The translations under genes were made by a program, and so were the position numbers. The notes under the pieces are model-generated. The model was not told the origin of the DNA. It worked only from the letters and a program-made list of their open reading frames with translations, and did not search any database. From Carettochelys insculpta (lineage: Eukaryota; Chordata; Testudines; Carettochelyidae), in the NCBI RefSeq assembly GCF_033958435.1, contig NC_134145.1, positions 38,591,501 to 38,655,500 on the forward strand: DNA of 64,000 bases. Direction: 5' to 3'. Below, in pieces: positions 22,041 to 34,000 of the stretch (the first letter of the stretch is position 1; every line of letters starts with the position of its first letter).

Positions 22041-23950
22041 ACAAAGGGTCCTGTGGCACCTTATAGACTAACAGAAAAGTTTTGAGCATGAGCTTTCGTG
22101 GGCAAAGACTCACTTCATCAGATGCTGGTCTTGGAAATCTGCAGGGCCAGGTATAAATAAGCCAGAGCAAGGCTGGGGATAACAAGGTTAGCTCAGTCAG
22201 GAAGGATGAGGCTTACTACCAGCAGTTGATCTGGAGGTGTGAACACCAAGGGAGGGGAAGCTGCTTTTGTATTTAGCCAGCCATTCACAGTCTTTGTTTA
22301 ATCCTGAGCTAAGGGTGTCGAATTTGCAGATGAATTGTAGCTTAGCACTTTCTCTTTCGGGTCTGGTCTTGAAATTTTTTTGCTGTAGGATAGCTACTTT
22401 TAAGTCTGCTACTGTGTGGCCCGGCAGATTGAAGTGCTCTCCTACGGGTTTTTGTATATTGCCATTTCTGATATCTGATTTGTGCATGTTTATTCTTTTA
22501 CATAGAGACTGTCCAGTTTGTCCAATGTATATAGCAGAGGGGCCTTGCTGGCACATGATGGCATAAATTATATTGGTAGATGTGCAGCTGAATGAACCCA
22601 CGATGGTGTGGCTGATCTGGTTAGGTCCTGTAATGGTGTTGCTGGCGTAGATATGTGGTCAGAGCTGGCAATGAGGTTTGTTGCATGGATGGGTCCCTGA
22701 GTTAGAGTGACTGTGGTGTGGCGTATAGTTGCTGGTTGGATTTGCTTCAGGTTGGCAGGTTGTCTGTGGGCAAGGACTGGTCTGCCTCCCAAGGCCTGTG
22801 AAAGTGGGGGATCATTGTCCAGGATGGGTTGTAAATCCTTGATGATGCACTGTAGAGGTTTTAGCTGAGGACTGTGGGTGATGGCTAGTGGTGTTCTGTT
22901 GGTTTCTCTCTTGGGCTTGTCTTGTAATAAGAGGCTTCGTGGCACACGCCTGGCTCTGTTGATGTGTTTTTTCACTTCCTCAGGTGGGTATTGCAGTTTG
23001 AAGAATGCTTGGTAGAGATCCTGTAGGTGTTTGTCTCTGTCGGAGGGGTTGGAGCAAATGCGGTTATATCTTATAGTGCTTGGCTGTAGACAATGGACCG
23101 TGTGGTGTGTCTGGGATGGAAGCTGGAGGCATGAATGTAGGCGTAGCTGTCAGTGGTTTTATGGTACAGGGTGGTATTGATGTGGCCACCGCATATTAGC
23201 ACCGTGATGTCCAGGAAGTGGATCTCCTGTGTAGACTGTTCCAGGCTGAGGTTGATGTTGGGGAGAAAGTTGTTGAAGTCCCGGTGGAATTCCTCCAGAG
23301 TCTCCTTCCCATGAGTCCAGATGATGAAGATGTCATCAATGTAGCGTAAGTAGAGACGGGGTGTTAGTGGACGAGAGCTAAGGAAGCGCTGTTCCAGGTC
23401 AGCCATGAAAATATTGGCATATTGAGGGGCCATGCGGGTACCCATAGCTGTGCTGCTGATTTGAAGGTATATATCATCGCCAAATCTGAAATAGTTGTGT
23501 GTGAGGATAAAGTTACAGAGCTCAGCCATCAGATGTGCTGTAGCATCATCAGGGATACTGTTCCGGATGGCATTTATTCCATCTCTGTGTGGGATGTTGG
23601 TATAGAGAGCCTCTACATCCATGGTGGCTAAGATAGTGTTTTCTGGTAGGTCATCAATGTATTGCAGTTTTCTCAGGAAGTCAGTGGTGTCTCAGAGATA
23701 GCTGGGAGTGCTGGTGGTATAGGGTCTGAGGACAGAGTCCACATAACCAGACAGTCCTTCAGTGAGAGTGCCAATGCCCGAGATCATGGGGTGTCCAGGA
23801 TTTCCAGGTTTGTGGATCTTGGGTAGCAGGTGGAATAGCCCCAGACGGGCCTCTAGAGGTGTGTTGGTATAAATCTGTTCTTGTGCAGGGAGTGTCCTGA
23901 GCAGATGGTGTAGTTTCTTAGTGTATTCCTCGGTGGGATCTGAGGGTTAC
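22041..23950 (-). pseudogene. Penelope-like retroelement, 5'-truncated: reverse transcriptase and GIY-YIG endonuclease
   Basis: Read on the minus strand, 23,945-23,071 encodes a Penelope-type RT: LLPKIHKPGNPGHP, MDVEALYTNIPHRDGI, ISSTAMGTRMAPQYANIFMA and the catalytic YLRYIDDIFIIW. An in-frame TGA lies near 23,690 (SYL*DTTDF). A linker frame (22,975-22,568) follows, then the GIY-YIG domain (22,601-22,197) with IIYAIMC, AIYIGQTGQSL, KRINMHKSDIR and GEHFNLPGH. Frame changes between these pieces and the stop make it inactive. The 3' region keeps an intact ribozyme motif (22085-22126). Flanked by the 9-bp duplication ATTAGAGTA (22032-22040 and 23951-23959). Penelope elements cleave targets with GIY-YIG and prime reverse transcription there. 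Confidence 0.92.
22085..22126 (-). ncRNA. Hammerhead ribozyme motif at the 3' end of the Penelope-like element, intact core
   Basis: On the minus strand: stem I AGCAT (22126-22122) with ATGCT (22089-22085), five pairs; CTGATGA; stem II GTGAG/CCCAC with one A-C mismatch; GAAA (22097-22094); GC; UC; predicted cleavage between 22090 and 22089. This copy is directly linked to the RT/GIY-YIG coding unit. Confidence 0.7.
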
Positions 23951-24175
23951 ATTAGAGTAGCAGATGTGCAGGTGAGGTTGATTTTAGGTCCTGTGATGAT
24001 GGTGCTGGTGTAGCTATGTGAGCAGAGTTGGCAGGGAGATTTGTTGCAGGGATTGGTTCCAGGTTCAGAGTTACTGTGCGGTGGTCTATAGTTGCTGGTG
24101 GGAACGTTTCAGGTTGGCAGGCCAGCTGTAGGCGAGCACAGGCCTGCCTCCCAAGCGCTGGGGGAGTGAGCTATG

Positions 24176-24258
24176 GGAGCTCCCTTCCAACAGGCTCGGA
24201 GGTTGAACTCACAACCCTGGAATTAGCAGCCCAGGGCTGAAACCGCTGAACATCCCTC
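24176..24258 (-). mobile_element. tRNA-derived SINE head (fragment)
   Basis: The minus strand carries TTCAGCGGTTTCAGCCC (A-box like), an anticodon-arm-like CCTGGGCTGCTAATTCCAGG and GGGTTGTGAGTTCAACC (B-box like). It lacks a full acceptor stem, so it is a SINE relic and not a tRNA gene. Confidence 0.5.
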
Positions 24259-24940
24259 CCGCCTCTCACCGCTCGTGCGGGCGCGGACGAACAGGACTCT
24301 CTCTCCGCTGCCTGCCAGGCGCGGCACTAGCGCCAGGCAGCGCCCCGCTTTCAGGCGGCCCAACGTGTGCCGGCGCGCAGCGCCCTTCTCAGACAGGGCG
24401 GCGCTCCGCCGGGGTGGCCCAGGAGAAGGGCAGGGGCCGCCCGCTGCGCACAAATGGGCTAAGCGCCTGGATTGGCCCTGGGGGCGGTGCCGTTCCCGCT
24501 CTTTTGAACAGAGCGCGGCCCTGACCCGACTCTAGTGCCGGCCGGGACTGGGCTGAGGCACAAGACACCTCCGCGCTGGCGCACTAGGCCGCTCAGGTTG
24601 CTAACGGCCGGCGAGCATCGAGGCATTGCGGTGCACCAGGCCCAGCCGCTGGCTATTTGCCGCGAGCGCGTAACCACCGCCCTGCTCGGAAACCTCGCGG
24701 CTGCTCCAACTTCCCTGCCGGCCGGTCTGGGCCCAGCCCCGGCTCCTGAGGGGTCGGAGTAGCCGTGCCCACGTGCCCACTCGCCGCCAATCAGATGATC
24801 GCGTGATGGTAGAGCGGCCGGCGTTGAGTCCCAAGATGGCGGCGGGCAGTCGCTGAGTGGGACGCGGGGGCCTGGCTGGTGGGGAAGGGCCGCGCCTCTC
24901 GCCGCCCGACGCCCCCCCCCCCCCCCCCCGGGGCCCTAGG

Positions 24941-24952
24941 ATGGTAAAATGA
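24941..24952 (+). promoter_or_regulatory. Three-codon upstream ORF overlapping the MFSD14A start
   Basis: ATG GTA AAA TGA. Its stop codon (24950-24952) overlaps the main ATG (24949-24951) as ATGA. The context of the upstream ATG is AGG ATG G, stronger at +4 than the main start. It could reduce translation or work by reinitiation. Confidence 0.6.
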
Positions 24953-25035
24953 CTCAGGGGGGAAAGAAAAAGAAACGCGCCGTGAACCGCAGCATCATGC
25001 TGGCCAAGAAGATCATCATCAAGGACGGCGGCACG
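24949..25035 (+). CDS. MFSD14A: MFSD14A exon 1 (coding part)
   Basis: Codes residues 1-29, [15 protein letters not shown] to IIIKDGGT, ending in phase 0 at ACG|GTGAGG. The main start follows the tiny upstream ORF at 24941. Confidence 0.97.
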
Positions 25036-28000
25036 GTGAGGCCGGGGGCCTGCGCCGGCGTCGGGCGAGGGCTGGCTTGGCTTGAGGGCCTGGCTGCGGG
25101 GGCGCGATGGGGCCTAGGCAGGACACTGCCCGAGAAGTGCGGCCTGACCCGGTGAAGCAGTGGGAGGGCGCCTGGGGCGAGGTGAGGTCTGCGTGCGTGC
25201 GGGGTTGGGCCTTTCTCGGGGGTGGCGAGGCAGGCTGGGCGCCGAATGAGCCGTTGCGTGGGGGTGCGCTGGCATTGGAGCACTCGCTTGTCTATGGGAA
25301 AGCGCTGTCAGACCGGGGAGCTGATAGTGAGACTTGCTGACCTGGCACTCAGAATTCTGTTCTGTGGGTGGGAGAGGTGAGGAAATACTGTCATCCTCTG
25401 TGCTCGCCTTTCCTGAGCTCCCAGCCCCAGCCTGACCCACACAGCCCGTCTGACCGGGTGAAAAACAGTGGGTGAGGGGAGAAGAGGAACAGATAGGGTG
25501 GAACCTGAATGAAGAAGTGGGACAGGCCTTGTGCTGGGGAAGTTGGGGAATGGGTGGGGCGTTGGAGGAAAGGGTGAGGCAAGGGAGGTTCCAGCACACT
25601 TACTGGAGTGCCCACGTTTTAAATAGAACTAAGTTGACAATACTGGTTGGCATGGTCAGCCCTGACTGAAGGGCTGCGCCTAAAACAGATGAGTCTGGGA
25701 GGGAGTTCTGGCTCTAATGGGGTGATGAAGGAGACAATGCCATGTTGCCTCTCCCAGCCAGTTTGAGGGGAGAGCCCGTAGGTCAGTACACTCATCTCTC
25801 TCTGTATGAGCACAGTTGGTTCCCAAATTTCTGCTCATATATGAAAACTCATGAATGACACTAAATTCCCATTAAAATACATGTAAAAGTCTCCAATTTG
25901 TTCCAAGGGGTTGTTACTTGAATTAAAGTTTAGGTTCTTCTCTGATGTATTTGACTAGTTTGGTACCAAAAATAGAAAGTAGCATATGTTTGTAGAGCAG
26001 GGATTTCCAACCTATGGGTTGGGACACAAACATGGGTCCCATTAGATTTGTTAAAGGTCACCAGCTGGGCAGTTCCCAGCTGCATGTGGCCGTTGAAGAA
26101 GACATTTGCAGTTTCTTACTACTGTTGCCTCAGGTAGATACCTTTCAATAGCGATAACTGCTGGAGATGGCAGCTCTCTCTGTCATTAGAGATAGCAATT
26201 ACCTTATGCCTAGGTGCTGAAACCTTAACACTTGATTTAATTGCTGGGAGCAGAAGGGCTGGGGGAGCCACCTAGCCTAGCAGCCCCAGTGAACAGGTTA
26301 TGGGAGGAGGAGTGTCATTGGGGCTGTTGAGGGATAAAAGGAGGGGTCTAAGCCTGGGAGACGTTTAGGGCTGCAGGGAGAGTCTAATGCTTGGGGCTGC
26401 TGGGGTGTGTGTGTAAAACTGGGGGCAGTTTGGGGCGGCTGGTGGGGTGTAGGTCTTGGGGCAGTTTGGAGCTGCTGTGGGGCTCTGAGGCTGGAGGTCA
26501 TTTGTGGCTGCTGAGGGGGGTGTCTAAGGGTGGAGGCGGTTTGGGGCTGCTGGGTAGGTTTAAGTCTGGAGGCAGTTTGGGACTGTGTGAGGCAGTTAAA
26601 ACCTGGCCAAGGGTGAGGTCTGCGGGCTGGGTGGGGGGTCTAATACAGTAGACCCTGGAGTTACCCAGGGGTTGTTCCTGCAACCCCTGCATAACTCGAA
26701 TTTTCCTGCAAGGGGAGCAGAGCCAAGAACCACCAAGGCTGGTCAGTTTCCTGGCTCCCGGAGTTCCAGTCTCCCCATGGCTTGTGGGCCGAAACACTGA
26801 TCAGCTCATGGCAGGTCAGTTTTACGTTGCCACTGTTGCAGGAGAGGGAACCAGGTTAAGAGCCTTCTTCCTCTCTTCCCCCAGCCAAAGGGATGTCAGT
26901 CAGCTGCATGTCTGAGGGAAGGGTGGGAGAAGGCAGTGTGGTCCCTGGGCAGTTGCTGTGCTTCACAGTCCTACTCCCGACTTTTAAATCTACTACCAAA
27001 CTGTTGTGGCAAAACTGGGCTATGGAATTTTTATGGCATTGGGGGGGAACACAGCAAGAAAAAATTCAAAGCACCACTTGGCATTGGTAGGATCTGTTCC
27101 AAGTGTTCATGCTTCTGATCTATGGTCAGGTGAACATTTGACCTGAGGCCTAACTTGAATTTCTGGTTGCTTTGTGCAGAGCTGGGTCCATGCTGTAGTC
27201 TGAAGGTAGTTTGTGGGCAGGGCATCGGAGCTTTGTTCCTAAAGAATCCTCTGACCCTTTTTGTGGTGGTGCTGGCTGGCAGCCTTGACAGGTGACCAGG
27301 ACTAAAACTGCTCTTTGCTGCTGCCACCTACTTATATGGGATCCAGCATTCTGGGCTTGAGCGTGGCTTTTTGTTATTTCATGATGGGTTTATTTGCTAA
27401 CAGATGTTTCTTCTCTTTTTAGCATCAGTCTGGTTGTCATTAGTTCATTTAAAGGTATTCTTAAACACTATACCTAAGTATGGTGTCCCCAGATTTATGC
27501 AGAGGTTCTGTTCCTGCCCAACTCCATGTAAGTCAATTTTCATGTTACTGGGGGAGTTGGGAAACTAACCAGTGCAGCGGCACTGGACAGTTCCCTGTCT
27601 CCTGTGAGTGGCACAGAGCTGGGACCAAGGCTGCACCTCCCCACCACTTACAGGAGACTGATCAGTGCTGCTGCACTGGTCAGTTTCCCCATTCCTGTGA
27701 GCTAGAAGGAGATGGAGCCTGGCTCCCAGCACCCAGCTGCTCACAGGAGACAGGAAGCTGATCAGTGCTGCTGTGGTGGTCAGTTTGCCAGCTCCTGTCA
27801 GTGGCAGCAGCCAAGAGTCAGGCTGCTGCACCTAACAGAAACTGTGAAACTGCTAATGTCAGGGGGCAGCAGCCTGACTCTCACCACCCCTGACAGGAGC
27901 ACAGAGGCTGCCTCCCCCCAGATAGGAATGGGGAAATGGCTCATGTCAGGGGAGGCAGCCTGACACTCCCCTCCTCTCTCCCAATGACAGGAGCGTTTCC

Positions 28001-31000
28001 CTGATTCTGTCAGTGATGGCAGCCGAGAGTGAGGCTCTTGGCAGCTGCCACTAACAGGAGCGGGGAAACTGACCAGCACAACATGACTGGTCAGTTTCCC
28101 CACTGCTCAGAGTGGCAGGGAGCTGGCACCTGGTTTCTGGTTGCCCACCACTCACAGGAGTTGGGAAATTGACCAGTGCTGCTGCAGTGGTCAATTTCAT
28201 GGCTCCCCTGCATGGCAGGCAGCCAGGTGCCAACACCCTGCTACTCAGTTGCGTTAACCTGAGATTTGCTAGCTTGAGTGCTTGAATCTCAGGGTTCTAC
28301 AATATTGCTCATAAATTTACTTTTTAGAATTAGCATTTGTTTCAAGTCTCAGTAGAAGCTATGTTTAATCACTAAATTCAGGAGTTTATCATTTTGCATG
28401 GATATATCTAAATCTACAGCATTAGATAATACATTTAAACTGTTAATTTTGGGGAAAAAAATACCACCTAGGAAACGGCTGTGCATTTTCAGGCAGCCAT
28501 TGGTTTCACACTAGCCTAGGTTGATGGCAGGCATTAAACCATTGTAGAATAGAGCAAGGCGTTCTGAGTGTAACAAGTAGGGTATGGTTCGGCTGTTGGT
28601 GAATAGCCCATCTGTGATGCGCTTTATCCGTAGTGTGTGTTTATCGCCATCATGGGATCCTTTTGGTCTTTGTTCTGCCTGCTTTGCTTTCCGTATTCTG
28701 AAAAAGAATAGGTGGGTGAGACAAATTTCTGCACCTGCATATTGTAAGGTTTTCCCAACAAGTAGCTATTAAGTATTTTACCCAACAGAACTTGAAATAC
28801 TTATTGATGAGCAACATTGCCATAGATACAGAGAGGTAGCTGTGTTAGGCCGTATCTTCACAAGACAAAAAAGCAGTCATAGCACTTCAAAGACTACCAA
28901 AATAATTTATTAGGTGATGTTGCATTAACAGTGGGCAGGCTAAAATAAGCCCTGCCTAATATACAAGTTCAGACACGCTTGCCATATCTAGTCAGTGTAT
29001 TAAGCACAACACAATTAAGGGTGAACAAAGAATAACAGATTTAACTGTAAACAAGAACAATTAACTAATCATTAAGATTCCGGTTATCACTATACAAAAC
29101 TATATACAGGTGAATAATTGCCTTCCCTCCTCCCCTCTCCTGACTGCAGTCCTGAAGTATGATGGAATCACTCAGGTAAGTCTGGTAACCCACGGGGATA
29201 GGAACAGGGACAGCAGTTGGGCATGGTGCTCAAGACAGGATGAAGATTGCATCTGCTTTTTCCTTCTTTCTTTGGTTCTTCTTTTCTTGAAGTGACATCC
29301 TGTGTGGAGAAATGCCTGGGAGAGAATCATAGAATAGTAGGACTGGAAGGGACCTTGAGAGGCCATCGAGTCCGGCCCCCTGCCCTCATGGCAGGACCAA
29401 GCACTTTCTAGACCATCCCTGAAAGCTATCTATCTAACCTCTTCTTAAATATCTCCAGTGATGGAGATTCTACCACCTCCCTTGGCAATTCGTTCCAGTG
29501 TTTGATCACCCTGTCAGTTAGGAACTTTTTCCTAATGTCCAACCTGAACCTCCCCTGCTGCAATTTAAGTCCATTGCCTCTTGTTCTATCCTCAGAGGCA
29601 AGGAAGAACAAGTTCCCTCCCTCTGCCTTATGACACCCTTTTAGATACCTGAAAACTGCTATCATGTCCGTCCTCAATCTTCTCTTTTCCAAACTAAAGA
29701 AGCCCGATTCTTTCAGCCTTTCTTCATAGGTCATGTTCTCTAGACCTTTGATCATTCTCGTTGCTCTCCTCTGGACCTTCTCCAATTTCTCCACATCCTT
29801 CCTGAACTGCAGTGCCCAGAACTGGACACAATACTCCAGCTGAGGCCTAATCAGCGCAGAGTAGAGCGGGAGAATGACTTCTTGTGTCTTGTTCACAACA
29901 CACCTGTTAATGCATCCTAGAATCATGTTTGTTTTTTTTTTTTTTTTTTTGCAACAGCATCACACTGGTGACTCATTTATCTTGTGGTCCACTATAACCC
30001 CTAGATTCCTTTCTGCTGTACTCATTCCTAGGCAGTCCTTTCCCATTCTGTATGTGTGACACTGATTGTTCCTTCCTAAGTGGAGCACTTTGCATTTGTC
30101 CTTATTAAACTTCATCCTGTTTACCTCAGCCCATTTCTCCAGTTTATCCAGATCCTTTTGAATTATGACCCTATCCTCCAAAGAAGTTGCAACCCCTCCC
30201 AGCTTGGTATCATCTGCAAACTTAATAAGTGTACTTTCTATGTCAATATCTAAATCGTTAATGAAGATATTGAACAGAACCGGTCCTAAAACAGACCCCT
30301 GTGGAACCCCACTAGTTATACTTTTCCAGCAGGATTGAAAGCCATTAATAACTATTCTCTGGGTACGGTTATCCAGCCAGTTGTTCACCCACCTTATAGT
30401 AGCTCCATCTAAGTTGTATTTGCGTAGTTTATTGATAAGTATATTATGTGAGACCGTGTCGAATGCTTTACTGAAGTCTAGGTATACCACATCCACCGCT
30501 TCTCCCTTATCCACAAGGCTCGTTATTCTGTCAAAGAAAGCTATTAGATTGGTTTGACATGATCTCTTTTTAACAAAAACCATGCTGGCTGTTCCCTATC
30601 ACCTTACCACCTTCCAAATGCTTGCAGATGATTTCTTTAATTACCTGCTCCATTATCTTTCCTGGCACAGAAGTTAAGCTGACTGGCCTGTAGTTTCCTG
30701 GGTTATTCTTGTTCCCCTTTTTATAAATGGGTACTATATTTGCCCTTTTCCAGTCTTCTGGAATCTCTCCTGTCTCCCACGATTTTCCAAAAATGATTGC
30801 TAAAGGCTCAGATACCTCTTCTATCACCTCCTTGAGGATTCTAGGATGCATTTCATCAGGCCCTGGTGATTTGCAGACATCTAATTTTTCTAAGTAAATT
30901 TTAATTTGTTCTTTTCTTATTTCAACTTCTAAACCTACCCCTTTTTCACTAGCATTCTCTATGTCAGGCATTCCTTCAGATTTCTCAGTGAAGACCGAAA

Positions 31001-34000
31001 CAAAGAAATCATTAAACATCACTGCCATTTCCAAATTCCCTGTTACTGTTTCTCCCTCCTCACTGACCAACGGCCCTACCCTCTCCTTGGTCTTCCTCTT
31101 GTTGCCAATGTATTTGTAAAAAGCCTTCTTGTTTCCCTTTATGCTTGTAGCTAGTTTGAGCTCATTTTGTGCCTTAGCCTTTCTAATCTTGCTCCTGCAT
31201 GCTCGTGTTGTTTGCCTATATTCGTCCTTTGTAATTTGTCCTAGTTTCCATTTCTTATACAATTCCTTTTTTATTTTGAGATCATGCAAGATCTCTTGGT
31301 TAAGCCAAGGCAGTCTTTTGCCATGTTTTCTATCTTTCCTACACAGCGGGATAGCTTGCTTTTGGGCCCTTAATAATGTCCCTTTGAAAAACTGCCAACT
31401 CTCCTCAGCCGTTTTTCCCCTCAGTTTCGAATGATGGTCTAACCCATGACTGTTTCCTCACGTCTGTTTAACTAAAATCAAAATTACACTGGCCTACAAG
31501 GCCTAACACTATAGAACTGATTGCCCTAGCCACCGAAATAAACCTGGCCTAGGAAGCCTCATGGTATCCGAATGCTGTCCTAGCCACCAGGGGCCTCCTC
31601 TTAGTCTCCTGCCTACTCCACTGACAGCATCAGTGAGTAAGAGCCCTGAGGAGATTGCTCCATCCCCTTTTATAGGCTCTTCAAAGGGGGCATATTCTGG
31701 TCAGGGGACCCAACGTTTCCCTGCCTCTGGTTTTCACACCTTTTTCTGAGGGATGGGAGATGACTCAGCATCTCGGTAGCCATCTTCAAAAATGAAACCT
31801 GACAGAAAATCCATTTTGAAAGTATTTGAGGGATCACTGAGTTAGTCTGTATCTTCAAAAACAACAAGTCTTGTGGCACCTTATAGATGAACAGATATAT
31901 CGGAGCATAAGCTGTTGTAGGCAAAGACCCGCGTCATCAGATGCCTGGGGGTGGGGTTCATAGAAGGGTTTAAAGAGGGAGTCTCAATCAAGGGGGGGCC
32001 AGAGTAGACAAAGTGTTCAGTCACATAGGATGTGGTCCATTATCAGCAATTGATGTGGAGTTGTGAACATGGAGAGGAGAAATCAAGTCAGTTCAGTGAG
32101 GGAGGATGTGGCCCGATAGCTAGTGGTAATGGGCCACATCCTCCCTCACTGAACTGACTTGATTTCTCCTCTCGATGTTCACAACTCCACATTAACTGAT
32201 GATGATGGACCACATCCTACATGACTGAACAGATCTTGTCACCTCTGCGCCCCCCGCCCCCCGATTGAAACTTCCTCTTTGAACCCCCCGTGAAACCCCC
32301 ACACTCATGCATCTGATGACGTAGGTATTCGCCCACAAAAGCTTATGCTCCAAAATATGTTAGTCTATAAGATGCCACAGGACTTCTTGTCATTTTGAAA
32401 GTAGAAATCAATATGAAGTCCCCTTAAACTAGAATCTGCGTTGAAAATGAAATGAAATCCAGTTAAAACCATGCTCCAAATTCACCCTAACCATTATGAG
32501 CTTTCATGGGGCAGACCCACTTCTCTCTAGATCTGGGAAGAAATGGATTTGCCCCACAAAAGCTCTTCTTCCCAGATCTGGAAAGAAGTGGGTCTCCCCC
32601 ATGAAAGCTCATCATCTAGTAAATTATTTTGTTAAAATGCTAAATGACTGCTTTTTGTTTTGTTGCCATAGATGTTTTCCTAAAGCACTTGTAGCATAGA
32701 TATACTGTGAGAGTGCGTACTTGGTCAAACTGAATGTAATAATGTGCATCTTACCTTACTCATTGTGTAGTTTAGATGTATTTTCAAAATGCATCAAAAT
32801 AATATTTATTACTGTAAGATAGTCCCTTCAAATCAAAGTAAAACAGTAGGTTGGTGACCTTCTGTATAAGCAAGCAACAACCCTCGTCAGTTTGAGATAC
32901 TGTCTAGGTTACTTAAGGGTTGAAGAGAAAGCAGATTCACATTTGACTGATGGCTACTGTGAAAGTCCAAATGTACTGTTTTTCTTCACAAAATTAAAAA
33001 TGTAGGGAGTTACAAGCATGTGGGTACATACATTTTTGCAGGACTAATACAAAAAAGAATGCAGACTAACTTTTTTGCGCCACTTGTTCATGCGAGCTAT
33101 GAAATAGAAGTGTCTTTTTGGAAAATACTTATTTGTTAGGATACAATATGCATTTTACAAAAGTGCCAAACATCTGACTTCTACTTGCATGGACTGCTTC
33201 TAGGGATAATGAGAAGTTTTTAGTGTATCATCTGGTTATACCTTATATAATACTGATAACTGCTATTAAAGTTACTAGAAGCTGAGTGTAAGCCCCTCTG
33301 AAAGTATATTGAGTTCAAATGCACATAAGTACAGAGTAAAAACATGGCTGCAAATGTTCAGGGAATCACTAGACAGCAGATATTGGTTTGTGATCTGTTA
33401 ATGGGAATATTTGCCTAGTTTCTGACAGAGGTAGGGAAAAGGTAGTGAGTAGGGATGTGAAAAGCATTCTTTAAGTAAGTAACTAATCTATTAAAATTCC
33501 ATTGGAACTGTTAAGGCGTTCACACATTTTACATGGGTGGTGGCTGCAGGAGTTTAATCATTAACTGAAATAAGCGACCAATGAGCTTCCTCTTATTGGT
33601 TAATTGGCTAACATTTTACAACCCTAGTATTCAGACTTTATTCTTTATGAGTTAATTACCTGTTATGGTTGTATGCTGTTACACAAGATTATATTCTTTA
33701 TAATGGCAGCAAGAACTCTTGAGGGAAGAGGCTCTCCCTTTTCACAGGGGGATTGCCTGCTCCTCTTCCCACCCCAGCAGCAGCAGCTGGAGCTGAGTTG
33801 GCAGCTCTGCCCCCCCCAAATGACTTGTGTGAATTTCAAATAACGCCTGGTTTCCTAGGAACATAATTTCCACAAATTTGAGGGTCTACTGTATGGTAGA
33901 AATGTCTTTTGGACTAATAAGGTGGCTTTGTGCACTCTGTAATATCAGAGCATTAGTCAAATGTAATTAAGCAGTAATGTCACAATGTTTTTATTTGTTA

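Larger units (their letters stand above)
21470..24180 (-). mobile_element. Penelope-like element, older host copy split by a younger copy
   Basis: The pieces 21470-22040 (3' region with degenerate ribozyme at 21511-21547 and a decayed GIY-YIG region) and 23951-24175 (region between RT and endonuclease) are contiguous parts of one copy. They are interrupted by the element at 22041-23950 with ATTAGAGTA on both sides. 21970-22030 aligns with the GIY-YIG coding part of the inserted copy (for example GACTGTCCAGTTTG), and 23,990-24,150 aligns with 22,620-22,790. Confidence 0.8.
24240..25330 (+). promoter_or_regulatory. MFSD14A: MFSD14A CpG-rich promoter with NF-Y and YY1-type sites
   Basis: CpG density rises sharply from about 24,240 to 25,330, unlike the flanks. 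CCAAT boxes are at 24787-24791 (+) and 24471-24475 (as ATTGG). CAAGATGGCGGC at 24832-24843 matches the YY1 consensus that often marks transcription starts of TATA-less housekeeping genes. No TATA box is seen. A run of about 18 C (24912-24929) lies just before the start codon. The start of transcription is inferred to be near 24,800-24,860. Confidence 0.8.

Noticed and set aside
24176..24258. Possible tRNA-Ser-like gene
   Set aside because: Anticodon-like loop CTGCTAA and B-box-like sequence are present, but there is no acceptor stem; it fits a SINE relic.
31905..32350. Ribozyme motifs in the palindromic insertion as active hammerheads
   Set aside because: CTGATGA persists but GAAA has become AACA or AAAA, so the core is broken in both arms.
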